Origin: Halorussus limi
GTDB lineage: Archaea > Halobacteriota > Halobacteria > Halobacteriales > Haladaptataceae
Assembly: GCF_023238205.1 (NCBI RefSeq)
Contig: NZ_CP096659.1
Coordinates: forward strand, 806,001 to 870,000
Reading direction: 5' to 3'
Length of the DNA stretch: 64,000 nt
The notes below the pieces were generated by a model. That model worked only from the letters and a program-made list of their open reading frames with translations, had not been told where the DNA came from and ran no database searches. Positions 1-8,642 of the stretch are shown here, piece by piece (position 1 is the first letter of the stretch; every line of letters starts with the position of its first letter). Both the position numbers and the translations under genes were made by a program.

Positions 1-362
1 CGGCGAACGGCGACGCCAGCATCCTGCTCCTGATGATTCCGGCGTCGTGGCTCATCGTCGGTCCCGGCGAGGAGTTGCTCTACCGAAACATCATCCAGAA
101 GGACCTGTACGACACTTTCGGCGATTGGGGCGCGGTGCTGGTCGGGAGCGCGGTGTTCTCGCTGGCCCACATCCCGGCCTACGCGACCGGGGCGAGCGTC
201 GGTGCGCTCGTCAGCACGCTCGCGGTCATCTTCGGCCTGTCGCTGGTGCTGGGCGCGACGTACCTGCGGACCGACAATCTGACCGTCCCGGCGCTGATTC
301 ACGGCACGTTCGACGCGGTCATCTTCGGCGCGATGTACTTCCAACTGACCGGCGGGGCGTGA
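1..362 (+). CDS. CPBP-family intramembrane metalloprotease, C-terminal part
   Basis: The reading frame is open from the left edge, so the gene starts before the window. The visible 120 or so residues hold the three conserved patches of CPBP (Abi/Rce1-like) membrane proteases: EELLYR, a Phe-x-x-x-His patch (FSLAHIP) and HGTFD near the end. Hydrophobic segments between them fit membrane helices. In this family Glu and His residues bind the catalytic metal inside the bilayer. In archaea the substrates are mostly unknown. The family call is firm; the substrate is not predictable. Confidence 0.85.
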   Translation, partial: ANGDASILLLMIPASWLIVGPGEELLYRNIIQKDLYDTFGDWGAVLVGSAVFSLAHIPAYATGASVGALVSTLAVIFGLSLVLGATYLRTDNLTVPALIHGTFDAVIFGAMYFQLTGGA

Positions 363-472
363 CGGGACGCGAGGTTGTAGCTCCGAAAAGAGGAGCGTCC
401 GCCGGACGTCGGCCTCGCGTCCGCTCCTCGTCTGACGTAGATTTAACACCTCCAAACACTTTCGAAATTTGC

Positions 473-616
473 ATGAAGCATCGGTACTCGATCACCTGCG
501 AGCGTGAGCGCGCCAGACGCATCGAGACGCTGGCCCGCGAGTACGACCTCACGACGCAGGAGGTTCTTCAGCAACTCATCGAAGTCGGTCTCGAAGAGAT
601 AGAGACCGACGAGTGA
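473..616 (+). CDS. Small ribbon-helix-helix-like protein (47 aa)
   Basis: A 47-residue ORF starts at ATG 473, about 30 bases after an AT-rich box (gatttaac, 439-446), as expected for a leaderless haloarchaeal gene. The sequence begins with a basic beta-strand-like stretch (MKHRYSITC), then two predicted helices (ERARRIETLAREYDL and TTQEVLQQLIEVGLEEIE). That is the ribbon-helix-helix outline of CopG-type DNA-binding proteins. It could be a small regulator or an antitoxin-like protein, but no toxin gene lies next to it. Fold is inferred from pattern only. Confidence 0.6.
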   Translation: MKHRYSITCERERARRIETLAREYDLTTQEVLQQLIEVGLEEIETDE

Positions 617-696
617 CGACGGGAAAACGCCGCGCGTCGGGCGCGCCGCAGGCGAGGCAGTCGCGCCGTCGTCCGACAGTTACGCGAGAACGCCGG

Positions 697-1161
697 TCAG
701 GCGTTCGACGGGTTCTTGCGGGTGAGTTCGCTGCCGCAGATGGGGCACCGGTCCTTGTTCTCGTCGAACTCCCGGCCACAGCCCTGACACTGGAACCGCC
801 AGTCGCGCTGTTCGGTGATGCCGTCTTGGGCGATGACCTCGACGCTGACGTCCATGTGTTCGGCGACGTTCTGCATCGCGTAGTCGTCGGTGACGAGTCT
901 GGCGTCGAGTTCGAAGGCGGCCGCGATGAGCCGAACGTCGGTGGTCGATAGCTCCTCGAAGTCACCGGTCTCCTCGGCGGCCCGGCGGACGCGCTCTACC
1001 GCGCCGTCTTGGGGAATATGAATGTGCATCCCCGACCCTTCCATCGCGTCGAAGCGATAGGCGCTCTCGTCTTCGAGTTCCTCCCGGACCATCGGGATGG
1101 TCGCGATGTCTTCGGTCGTGTGATACTCGTTGATGAAGGCTGAGGAGTCTAGAACGTACAT
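697..1161 (-). CDS. nob1: rRNA maturation endonuclease Nob1 (PIN domain plus zinc ribbon)
   Basis: A 154-residue protein. An N-terminal PIN nuclease domain starts with the acidic patch LDSSAF (Asp5) and has further acidic positions in TTDVRL and VTDDYAM. A C-terminal zinc ribbon has two CxxC pairs (CQGC and CPIC). This order is that of archaeal Nob1, which cleaves the 3' end of 16S rRNA during small-subunit maturation. It lies directly behind the PRC-barrel gene (that gene's stop is adjacent to this start), so the two are probably co-transcribed on the minus strand. The C-terminal tail is short and basic. Confidence 0.93.
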   Translation of the reverse strand: MYVLDSSAFINEYHTTEDIATIPMVREELEDESAYRFDAMEGSGMHIHIPQDGAVERVRRAAEETGDFEELSTTDVRLIAAAFELDARLVTDDYAMQNVAEHMDVSVEVIAQDGITEQRDWRFQCQGCGREFDENKDRCPICGSELTRKNPSNA

Positions 1162-1407
1162 TTACCGCTGAACGACGATGTAGTCTTTTACCGCCTGCAC
1201 TCGTTGCACGGGGACCTGGAATCGACCCTGTTCGTCCGAGTCGAACGCCACCGAGGTACTGTCCAACTGTTCGTCCGGTTCGATGAGCAGGTCGGCGAGT
1301 TCGCCCGTCTTGAGGTCCATGGTGATGTTGTACAGCATACCGAGTTCTGTCCCGTCTGACCCCATGACGGCCTTCCCCGAGAGGTTTTCGGCGAGGATTT
1401 CCGACAT
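1162..1407 (-). CDS. PRC-barrel domain protein
   Basis: An 81-residue protein that is entirely one PRC-barrel: LSGKAVMGSDGTELGMLYNI, a central GELADLLIEP strand pair, and a closing VPVQRVQAVKDYIVV strand. The fold resembles the RimM ribosome-maturation barrel. Small PRC-barrel proteins are common in archaea and several interact with RNA-processing or cell-division proteins. Gene order with nob1 suggests a ribosome-linked role, which is inference. A strong TATA box (1429-1440) lies about 26 bases before the ATG, so the mRNA is probably leaderless. Confidence 0.8.
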   Translation of the reverse strand: MSEILAENLSGKAVMGSDGTELGMLYNITMDLKTGELADLLIEPDEQLDSTSVAFDSDEQGRFQVPVQRVQAVKDYIVVQR

Positions 1408-1428
1408 ACGGGGGGTTACTGAGCGCTT

Positions 1429-1440
1429 CTATATAAAGGA
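1429..1440 (-). promoter_or_regulatory. TATA box for the PRC-barrel/nob1 transcript
   Basis: On the minus strand the sequence reads CCTTTATATAGA, an almost ideal haloarchaeal TATA element. It is centred about 26 bases upstream of the ATG at 1407, which places the transcript start at or next to the start codon. Confidence 0.7.
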
Positions 1441-1463
1441 TACGGGGGAGCGCGGCGGGGCGG

Positions 1464-2258
1464 TCAGACGCCGGCACGCGAACGCCACCGCCGGTTGAGC
1501 CACGCGACGTAGCCCAGTCCGATCCCGAAGACGAGGACCCACGGCGAATCGAGCAGTACCGCGACGGCCGGACTCGAACCGAGCAATCGCTCCACGGCGA
1601 ACAGCACCGCGACCGTAGCGACGACCAGCGCGGTGACGACGAACCCGTGCTTGTAGCCGGTGCCCACGAAGCTCCCCTCGTGAGACCGCAGGCCGTAGTC
1701 GGCGTTCTCCCAATCGACGCCGCCGCCACTGCTGGCCTCCGCGAGGCGGAATCCCGGCGGGAAGTGGTCGTCCTCCCACGACTTGCCGTTCGCCATCGAC
1801 CCGAACCGGTAGCGATACCACGCGATGACGGCGAGGAGCGCCGCGCCGCCGGGAGCCGCGAGCGCCGCCGCCACGACGACGGTTCCCGACGCGAACAGCG
1901 GGTCTGGCGACCCGGCGAACAGCGCGTACACTCGTGCCGGAGCCAACACCGTGAACACCCACGGGAACAGCAGGTTCAACATCGGGCTACCGAGCGCCCG
2001 CGTGTAAGCGAACGCGAAGTACAGCCCGGTGACGATACCTGCGGCCGCCCCCGCGAACAGTCGCGCCCGACCGGCGGTCGCGCCGTCGGCGGCCACGAGG
2101 TCGGTCCAGCCAGCGACGGAGACGACCGCCAGATACGCCGCGAACCACAGCGCCGCGCCGACGACGAAGGCGGCGGTGTGAGCCGCTACCCCGCGAGAGC
2201 GGAACAGCTGACAGCCGCGAATCGGTCGTTGCGTAGCCTCGGGGGAGGATTCAGACAT
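1464..2258 (-). CDS. Six-helix membrane protein, function unknown
   Basis: A 264-residue integral membrane protein. I count about six hydrophobic segments: four in the first 160 residues and two at the C-terminus. A soluble stretch of about 50 residues between helices 4 and 5 is rich in Gly, Trp and charged residues (NGKSWEDDHFPPG). The start codon lies inside the end of the upstream small gene (ATGTCTGA overlap), so the pair is translationally coupled. I do not recognise a family; a haloarchaea-specific membrane protein is likely. Confidence 0.65.
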   Translation of the reverse strand: MSESSPEATQRPIRGCQLFRSRGVAAHTAAFVVGAALWFAAYLAVVSVAGWTDLVAADGATAGRARLFAGAAAGIVTGLYFAFAYTRALGSPMLNLLFPWVFTVLAPARVYALFAGSPDPLFASGTVVVAAALAAPGGAALLAVIAWYRYRFGSMANGKSWEDDHFPPGFRLAEASSGGGVDWENADYGLRSHEGSFVGTGYKHGFVVTALVVATVAVLFAVERLLGSSPAVAVLLDSPWVLVFGIGLGYVAWLNRRWRSRAGV

Positions 2259-2508
2259 CAGCGTTTCGTGCGTAGTCGAGGGTTGTAATAACTTCGCCCG
2301 TGTCGTGTTCCAACACGCCGCTGGTCTTCACTGTGATTCGACTCCCGCCGAGCGCGTCGAGTTGGTTGATGACCGCCCCGAACTGATTGATGACCGAGGT
2401 TATCTGGTCGTTCGGTGCGGTCTCGTTGGGCTTGCTGCGTTCGGCACGCTGGACGAGCAGCGTCACTCGCTTCGTGGACGTCAGGTCACTCTCCGACGGT
2501 CCCGGCAC
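2251..2508 (-). CDS. Small soluble protein coupled to the membrane protein gene
   Basis: An 85-residue ORF whose stop overlaps the start of the downstream membrane protein by eight bases, typical of a translationally coupled pair. It has a polar N-terminus (about 30 residues), a helix (NDQITSVINQFGAVINQLDAL), and a beta-like C-terminal half (RITVKTSGVLEHDTGEVITTLDYA). No family is recognised. An internal start would shorten it, because the first 12 residues look unstructured. Confidence 0.5.
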   Translation of the reverse strand: MPGPSESDLTSTKRVTLLVQRAERSKPNETAPNDQITSVINQFGAVINQLDALGGSRITVKTSGVLEHDTGEVITTLDYARNADV

Positions 2509-2579
2509 GACTGGCCCTCGACGGAACCTCCGCGACCGACCCGCGGTGGTTTATTACGGTGGTGTCCGCATCGGGGAGT

Positions 2580-2771
2580 ATGAACGAGCGACTCGCCAAT
2601 GGCCTCGAGTTGTTCGCACGACTGGTCGGCGTCGTCGCGGCGCTCGGCGGCGTCCTCCTCCTGCCGTCGGCCCCGATACTCGGCGTCCCCTTGCTCGTGG
2701 TCGGGATACTGTTCGCGTTGCGACCCGCGACCGCCGGCGAACTGCTCGACATCGCGGCGTCGCTGGTCTGA
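2580..2771 (+). CDS. Small two-helix membrane protein (63 aa)
   Basis: A 63-residue ORF starting at ATG 2580. Residues about 11-29 and 31-47 are hydrophobic and separated by a short Pro/Ser turn, giving a membrane hairpin with a short polar tail. A TATA-like TTTATTACGG sits near 2546-2555, the right distance for a leaderless transcript. No function can be assigned. Confidence 0.55.
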   Translation: MNERLANGLELFARLVGVVAALGGVLLLPSAPILGVPLLVVGILFALRPATAGELLDIAASLV

Positions 2772-3069
2772 CCGGGCGAGACTGAGAAGGGCGTCGAACG
2801 GACGCGAGACCGTCGCCGCGAGTGCGACCGCGGTACCGACGGCGACGACGCCCAGTGCGACGTTCGAGTCGCGGACTCGCCGGGCGCGCACGTAGCAGTT
2901 ACGCTTCACCGGCCGATGAACTCTCGCGGAGGCACGGTAAATCCAACCCCTCGACCGGTCCCCGAGACCACCTGCGTAGCGGTATCGAGCGACCGCGGAA
3001 ATGGCGATGGAGTTAAATGCCGCGCGCAGTACCTCTTGAGTAAGAACCTTCTCTCCCCGGTGGTAGCCT

Positions 3070-4872
3070 ATGCCTGACACTAATACACGCGAGAACGGTC
3101 ACGGTCTGCGCACCCCTATCGTCGCCGTACTGGGTCACGTGGACCACGGGAAGACCAGCCTTCTGGACAAAATCCGCGGTTCGACGGTCATCGAGGGTGA
3201 GGCGGGTGCTATCACCCAGCACATCGGCGCGACTGCGATTCCGCTCGACGTGGTGTCGAAAGTCGCGGGAAGCCTCATCGACCCCAGCGACTTCGACCTG
3301 CCCGGCCTGCTGTTTATCGACACGCCCGGCCACCACTCGTTCACGACGCTGCGGTCCCGCGGGGGCGCGCTCGCGGACATCGCCATCCTCGTCGTGGACG
3401 TGAACGACGGCTTCCAGCCCCAGACGCTCGAAGCCATCAACATCCTCAAGCAGTCCCAGACGCCGTTCGTCGTCGCGGCGAACAAGATAGACACCGTGCC
3501 GGGGTGGAAGCCCAACGAGGACGCTCCGGTCCAACAGACCAAGGAGGCCCAGAGCGACCGGGCGAGTTCGATGCTGGACGAGCAACTGTACGAAATTATC
3601 GGCGAACTCAGCGACGAAGGGTTCTCGGCCGACATGTACTGGCGCGTCCAGGACTTCCGGGGCAACATCGGCGTCGTCCCCGTCAGCGCCGAGACCGGCG
3701 AGGGGATTCCCGACCTGCTGACCGTCCTGATGGGACTGGCCCAGCGGTACATGAAAGAGGACATGGCCATCGACGTGACGGGACCGGGCGCGGGCACCGT
3801 CCTCGAAGTCAAAGAGGAGAAGGGCTTCGGGACGACCCTCGACGTGGTGCTGTACGACGGCACCATCCGCGAGGACGAGACCATCGTGGTCGGGGGTCTC
3901 GACGAACCCATCGTGACCGACGTGCGCGCCATCCTGAAGCCCCGACCGCTCGCCGAGATTCGGACCGAGGACCGGTTCGAGAAGGTCGAGGAAATCGCGG
4001 CGGCTTCCGGGGTCAAAATCGCCGCGCCGGGCCTCGACGACGCGATGGCGGGCGCGCCGGTTCGGGTCGTCCGGGACCGCGACATCGAGGAAGTCATCGC
4101 CGAGGTCCGGGCCGAACTCTCGGAAATCGAGGTCGAGACCCAAGAGCAGGGCGTCGTCGTGAAGGCCGACACCCTCGGCAGTCTGGAGGCCATCGCCAAC
4201 GCCATGGACGAGGCCGAGATTCCCATCATGCGCGCCGAAGTCGGCGACGTGGCCCCGCGCGACATCAGCGTCGCATCGACCGCGGGCGAGGACAAGCACA
4301 AGACCATCCTCGCGTTCAACGTGGACGTGCTGGCCGACGCCGAACAGCAGGCGGAGGACAGCGACGTGAAACTGTTCGAGAGCGGCGTCATCTACCGCCT
4401 CATCGAAGAGTACGAGGAGTACGTCGAGGAACTCGAACGCGCCCAGCAGGAGACGGTCCTCGACAACATCACTCGGCCCGCCCGGTTCCAGATTCTGCAG
4501 GACCACACCTTCCGCCAGAACGACCCCGCCGTGGTCGGCGTCGAGATTCTCTCGGGCACCGTCAAGAAGAACAGCAACGTGGTGAAGTTCGAGGGTAACG
4601 ACCCCACTCGTGTCGGGCAACTCAAAGGGATTCAGGAGCAGGGCGAGGACGTGGACGAGGCCCGAAGCGGAAACCGCGTCAGCGTCGCCATCGACGGGCC
4701 GACTGTCGGTCGCCAGATAGAGGAGGGCGACGAACTCTGGATAGAGGTCCCCGAGAAGCACGCCAAGATTCTCGAACAGGAACTCGGCGACGACATTCCG
4801 GTGGACGAACTGGAGGCGCTCAAGATGTACCTCGACAAGCAGCGCAAGCGCGACCCCTTCTGGGGCAAGTAG
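3070..4872 (+). CDS. infB: Translation initiation factor aIF5B (IF-2 family GTPase)
   Basis: A 600-residue translational GTPase. The G1 loop GHVDHGKT is at residues 22-29, the G3 motif DTPGH near 84, and the G4 motif NKID near 138, followed by the beta-barrel domains II-IV of the IF2/eIF5B family. The N-terminal extension of bacterial IF2 is missing and the length matches archaeal aIF5B. There is no intein at the usual P-loop sites. The factor promotes subunit joining and initiator tRNA positioning. A TATA-like element (near 3009-3018) leaves a leader of about 30 bases. The gene stands alone. Confidence 0.96.
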   Translation: MPDTNTRENGHGLRTPIVAVLGHVDHGKTSLLDKIRGSTVIEGEAGAITQHIGATAIPLDVVSKVAGSLIDPSDFDLPGLLFIDTPGHHSFTTLRSRGGALADIAILVVDVNDGFQPQTLEAINILKQSQTPFVVAANKIDTVPGWKPNEDAPVQQTKEAQSDRASSMLDEQLYEIIGELSDEGFSADMYWRVQDFRGNIGVVPVSAETGEGIPDLLTVLMGLAQRYMKEDMAIDVTGPGAGTVLEVKEEKGFGTTLDVVLYDGTIREDETIVVGGLDEPIVTDVRAILKPRPLAEIRTEDRFEKVEEIAAASGVKIAAPGLDDAMAGAPVRVVRDRDIEEVIAEVRAELSEIEVETQEQGVVVKADTLGSLEAIANAMDEAEIPIMRAEVGDVAPRDISVASTAGEDKHKTILAFNVDVLADAEQQAEDSDVKLFESGVIYRLIEEYEEYVEELERAQQETVLDNITRPARFQILQDHTFRQNDPAVVGVEILSGTVKKNSNVVKFEGNDPTRVGQLKGIQEQGEDVDEARSGNRVSVAIDGPTVGRQIEEGDELWIEVPEKHAKILEQELGDDIPVDELEALKMYLDKQRKRDPFWGK

Positions 4873-5123
4873 CCCCGCCCCAATCGGTGTCCGGGGCGAA
4901 CTGTCCCGAACCTCGGCCGCATCTCGCGTTAGTTTATAACTCTCCGGCTTTATTCTTCATTGTTTATCAAGCAATCAATTCAATCCTATTCCTATTAAAA
5001 TTACCACCCAGAACATCCTTTTTGTGGCTCGTGAGCGCCTCTGGTACGGTTTTAAACGGTTTGAAGACCAGAAACGGCTCCTCCCTTTGAAGTGTCAACG
5101 GTCGTTCACTGCCGAGCGGAGTC
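4873..5123. other. Intergenic AT-rich region, no gene seen
   Basis: This is the gap between aIF5B and the Tat-exported protein. From about 4930 to 5030 it is unusually AT-rich, with several T-runs, so it may terminate the aIF5B transcript. A TTTTAAAC box near 5050-5057 could belong to a promoter. I see no convincing ORF or structured RNA. Confidence 0.4.
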
Positions 5124-6080
5124 ATGACGGAACGAAATACGACGCGACGACGGTTCCTGCGAGCATCGGCCGCGACGGTCGTAACTGCCGCCCTCCCCGC
5201 GACTGCGACCGCCGCCGAAACCGGGTGGACGGTCGCCGAGACCCCCACCGGGAACACCCTCTACGACGTGGAGTACACCGACGACGGCGCGTACGCGGTC
5301 GGCGCTGGCGGCGTCGCCATCCGCCGGACGCCGGACGGCTGGCGGAAGGTCTTCGACGGCGGCGTCACCGGCAACGGAAACTCGCTGTACGGCGCGGACG
5401 TGACCGACGACGGCAAGCAAATCTGGATGGTCGGTTCGTCGGGTGCGGTCGGCGCGTACGACGTCGAGACGGGCACCCTCTACAACCACTCCAAGCCGAC
5501 CGGAAGCACGAACAACTTCAACGACGTGTCCGTGACGGGTCCCGCCGGCGAGGCGAACGTCTACGTCGCGGGCGACTCGGGCAAGATTTACTACAGCTTC
5601 GAGAACGGCGCGTCCCAGACGTGGAACTACGTCACGCCCGGAAGCGGGTCCGCGCTCTCGGCCATCGACTTCTACGACGTGAAGTCGGGCCACGTCGTGG
5701 ACACCAACCAGACGGTGTTCCAGACGACTGACGGCGTCTCCTACGATAACATCGGTATCGCCGACGCCAACGTCAACTTCTACGGCGTGGACAGCGACGC
5801 CCGCGACGACGTGTGGGTCTCGGGCGGCGGCGGCATGGTCTTCCACTGGGACGGCGCGAACTGGACGCCGACCGACCTCGGCGACGCCGGACTGCGCGAC
5901 ATCGAAGTCACCGACGACGACCGAGACGGCTTCACGGTCGGCGGCGGCGGCAAGGTCTTCGACCTGACCGACGCGAAGTGGACGCAGGACGCGACGCCGA
6001 CCGGCCAGAACCTGAAGGCGGTCGTCCGCGGCGACACGAACGTCGCCGTCGGCGCGGGCGGAGTCGTCGTCGAGAACTAA
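5124..6080 (+). CDS. Tat-exported beta-propeller protein (Ycf48/BNR-like)
   Basis: A 318-residue protein with a twin-arginine signal at residues 6-30 (TRRRFLRAS, then an alanine-rich core), so it is probably folded in the cytoplasm and exported by Tat. The mature part is made of repeats of about 40-45 residues with recurring 'GxGGxxxxxxDG..W' and 'AVGAGG' patterns, as in beta-propellers of the Ycf48/BNR type. Such repeats usually make ligand- or partner-binding surfaces. The specific role is unknown. It appears to be a single-gene unit. Confidence 0.75.
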   Translation: MTERNTTRRRFLRASAATVVTAALPATATAAETGWTVAETPTGNTLYDVEYTDDGAYAVGAGGVAIRRTPDGWRKVFDGGVTGNGNSLYGADVTDDGKQIWMVGSSGAVGAYDVETGTLYNHSKPTGSTNNFNDVSVTGPAGEANVYVAGDSGKIYYSFENGASQTWNYVTPGSGSALSAIDFYDVKSGHVVDTNQTVFQTTDGVSYDNIGIADANVNFYGVDSDARDDVWVSGGGGMVFHWDGANWTPTDLGDAGLRDIEVTDDDRDGFTVGGGGKVFDLTDAKWTQDATPTGQNLKAVVRGDTNVAVGAGGVVVEN

Positions 6081-6257
6081 AGGGGACGACTCGGTCGCCC
6101 GCTTCCGGACGTCCGAGTCGCTGACTCGGCGCTCGGTTTCCCTGCCGTTCTCGCCCTCCGCGACCTCCGGAGGTCGGAGTCCCCCGGCGTCGAGTTTACC
6201 ACCGACCAATAATTTTTAGTCGTACGCGACCGTAGTGCGGTACTGGAGAGTGATTTC

Positions 6258-6560
6258 ATGCTCGGGCGCGACCTACTACGCAGTGGTAACGCCGGAGTAC
6301 CGAACGTCTCTCACTACGACCTAGTCCTCGCCGTCGTCCCACTTCCGCTGTTGGTCGGCCTGTTCGCCGGAGCGGTGCTGCCGGTCACGACCCAGACCGG
6401 CGTGTCGGCGGGCGCGCTGTTGTCGGCGCTGACGGTCGGCCACCTCCTCTTCCGGGACCCGCCGACCCGGAGAGGGCCGGGCGGAGACGAGAGCGTCGGC
6501 GGCGACCGCGTCGGAACTACGAGCGTCGGGAGCGGAAGCGTCGGCGAATCGTCCGCCTGA
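6258..6560 (+). CDS. Small membrane protein, unknown
   Basis: A 100-residue ORF with two hydrophobic segments (about residues 22-43 and 48-63), followed by a polar tail rich in Gly, Ser and Asp (GGDESVGGDRVG). An AT-rich box (AATTTTTAG, near 6211-6219) lies upstream. No family is recognised. The low-complexity tail may be a flexible cytoplasmic or external extension. Confidence 0.5.
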   Translation: MLGRDLLRSGNAGVPNVSHYDLVLAVVPLPLLVGLFAGAVLPVTTQTGVSAGALLSALTVGHLLFRDPPTRRGPGGDESVGGDRVGTTSVGSGSVGESSA

Positions 6561-6706
6561 GGTGTGCCGGTCGGAACTGAGTCGGAAAGAAAACGGGGCG
6601 AATCGGGAGTCGAGTCGGAAGCCTCTCGACCCGAACGCGCAGTCGGTCGGTGCGCAGTCGGCCAGTTCGTAATCGGCCAGTGCGCAATTGGTCGAACGCA
6701 GTCTGC

Positions 6707-7099
6707 TTATCGCGCGGTCGGCGTGATGTTGTCGCCCATCATCTGCTTGACCTGCATGGCCGCGCTGGCCGCGAGGCCGCGGGCGACTTCGGCCTCCTCG
6801 TGGGTCACGAGGTCGTCGCCGTCGAAGTCGTCGAGGTCGGGTTGGAAGCCGGCGCTCACGGGGTGGCCGACCGGCGGTTGGACCGAGACCTGCGCCTGCG
6901 GTCCGCTCCCGTCGTCGCCGACCTTGGACCCGACGACGTACTCGTCGGGGAGGAACTCGCGGGTCTGACTGGCGATAGCGGCGATACTGTCGCGGAGCGA
7001 CTCCTTCTGCTCGGGGGAGAGGTCGGGGACGTCGGTCTCCGCGCGGTGACCTGCCTGCGTCTTCCCTGGAACGCCCGCGTAGGGGGTGTTTCCGTTCAT
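6707..7099 (-). CDS. Conserved haloarchaeal protein, DUF5811-like
   Basis: A 130-residue soluble protein that starts MNGNTPYAGVPGKTQAGHRA and ends in a helical segment (ARGLAASAAMQVKQMMGD). It has no membrane helix or catalytic motif I can name. The pattern fits a haloarchaea-only family that I recall as DUF5811, but the number is from memory. A TTTTAAACC box (7132-7141) precedes the gene. Confidence 0.6.
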   Translation of the reverse strand: MNGNTPYAGVPGKTQAGHRAETDVPDLSPEQKESLRDSIAAIASQTREFLPDEYVVGSKVGDDGSGPQAQVSVQPPVGHPVSAGFQPDLDDFDGDDLVTHEEAEVARGLAASAAMQVKQMMGDNITPTAR

Positions 7100-7226
7100 C
7101 GGTCTGACGAAGAGACGTTAGGACCCTACGGTTTAAAAGCTCTCGGCTTCGGCAGTCCGTGACACGGTCGGGGCGGGTCGGCGGAGAAAAGCCGCGAGAG
7201 GACGAAATATCGGTCGATGCGACGGC

Positions 7227-7739
7227 TCAGCAGATGGGTTCGCTCTCGCCGTAGACGGCCACGACGACCGCGGTGGCGAAGGTTCCCGACTCGGCGCGTA
7301 CGTCCGCGGTCTCGATTCGCTCGTCGGTGAACTCCCACTCTCGGAGTTCGCGGCCCGCCGCGAGACCGGTTCGGACGCGCTCGGCCACGTCTTCGGGGTC
7401 GGTCTCGTCCGCCGCCTCGTAGAACAGACCGGGGCCGTTCTCGTCGTCGGACCCGCCGTCGGTGGTCGGGTCGGCCTCGCTCGTGGACCACCCGAGCGCG
7501 GCCGAGACCCGGCCGGGACCGACGCCGGTCGCGCGCGCCTGCACGACCGTCAGGCGCTCGCCCGCCGGACCGAGGTCCGGGGCCGTGCCGACCGCTTCGA
7601 CCGTCGCGCCGGCGGGAATCACCGACGAGACCGCGACGAGGTTGTAGTTGTGGAGGTTGGCGTCCGCCAGCGCGGCGTCGTACGAGGACATCTCGGTGGG
7701 ACCGGTCCCGGTCCCCCACGCGACCCGAATCGTACTCAT
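7227..7739 (-). CDS. pdaD: Pyruvoyl-dependent arginine decarboxylase
   Basis: A 170-residue protein of the PvlArgDC family. The self-cleavage site is visible as the Ser-Ser pair in LVAVSSVIPAG (about residue 38). Cleavage there turns the second serine into the pyruvoyl cofactor. A GTGTGP start, a VGPGRVSAALGW strand and a C-terminal EWEFTDE segment also match. The enzyme makes agmatine from arginine; in archaea agmatine feeds polyamine synthesis and the agmatidine modification of tRNA-Ile. An acidic insertion (about residues 90-105) is typical halophilic adaptation. Confidence 0.9.
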   Translation of the reverse strand: MSTIRVAWGTGTGPTEMSSYDAALADANLHNYNLVAVSSVIPAGATVEAVGTAPDLGPAGERLTVVQARATGVGPGRVSAALGWSTSEADPTTDGGSDDENGPGLFYEAADETDPEDVAERVRTGLAAGRELREWEFTDERIETADVRAESGTFATAVVVAVYGESEPIC

Positions 7740-7829
7740 ATCAGGAGGGAGTCGCCCGTCGCGGTAAGGGGTTGCGATTTCCGGTCCGGTCGGGTACTCG
7801 TCGGTGAAGTCACTCGACTCCGAGTTCGG

Positions 7830-8525
7830 TCAGAGGTCCGGTTGTTCGACGGTCTCGGTCCAGAACTCGTCGCGGAGGTATCGCTCCTCGACCGGGCGGT
7901 AGCCGAGGGCCTTCGCGACGCGGCCGAGCGTGGCCCAGAGGAGTCGCTGGACTGTCGGGGGGCCGACCGCGACTCTCGTGCCGTCCCGGAGGTACTCGGT
8001 CATCACCAGTCCGTAGAGGAAGTTCGGTTCCCCGTAATCGCCGCCCGAACCGAACGCTCCCTCGTGGTCCAACCCGGAGACGGTGAGTTGCGTTTCGAGG
8101 GTCTTCGCCCACGGGAGGTCCACGTAGAAGGCGACGAAGTCGTCGGTGTCGTTCCAGAAGTAGTGTTCGCGCCCGGGCCGGACGGTGTGCTCGTCGTCGG
8201 GGTCGAGACGGCGAGGTTCGCCCTCTTCGACGACGGTCAGTTCGCCTTCGACCGCGCGGAAGTACTCCTCGCCAGTGGTGTGGACGTGCGCCGGGAACTC
8301 GGTCGCGTCGGGCGACAACCAGACCAACATGGCAGGCGACTCGTCGGCGTCGTCGGGCCACCGCAGGGGAGCCATCCACATCCCGGTTCCGGGACTGGAC
8401 GCGAGCGGATAGGGCGATTCCTCGAACAGGTCGGCGGCGGCCCCTTCGGGGTCGAGTTCGAGCGCAGGTCCGTCGGTCGGTGCGCCGTCCGCGTCGAGGG
8501 GTCGCCCGGTCGTGAGCGGGTCCAT
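7830..8525 (-). CDS. Cupin-domain protein
   Basis: A 231-residue protein starting at ATG 8525. The centre is a cupin barrel: FPAHVHTTGEEYFRAVEGELTVVEEGE matches cupin motif 1 (two His and one Glu, likely metal ligands), and the later HYFWNDTDDFVAF is motif 2-like. A C-terminal segment of about 70 residues (LRDGTRVAVGPPTVQRLLWATLGRVAKALGY) is helical. It could be a small-molecule enzyme or a binding protein; the substrate is unknown. It is divergent from the ITPase gene with a 117-base spacer. Confidence 0.75.
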   Translation of the reverse strand: MDPLTTGRPLDADGAPTDGPALELDPEGAAADLFEESPYPLASSPGTGMWMAPLRWPDDADESPAMLVWLSPDATEFPAHVHTTGEEYFRAVEGELTVVEEGEPRRLDPDDEHTVRPGREHYFWNDTDDFVAFYVDLPWAKTLETQLTVSGLDHEGAFGSGGDYGEPNFLYGLVMTEYLRDGTRVAVGPPTVQRLLWATLGRVAKALGYRPVEERYLRDEFWTETVEQPDL

Positions 8526-8642
8526 GCTCGAAACAGTCAGTCCGGCATCATAACTTCCGGGGGACGCTCGTCGGAGCACGCCCGACGAATCAACGACTAT
8601 AACCTGCGCGCACACTCACCCGGAACCAACGGAGACCCCTTC

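Noticed and set aside
3013-4761. 582-residue frame antisense to aIF5B
   Set aside because: High-GC shadow frame rich in His, Val, Arg and Leu repeats; it runs opposite a certain translation factor gene and matches no protein pattern.
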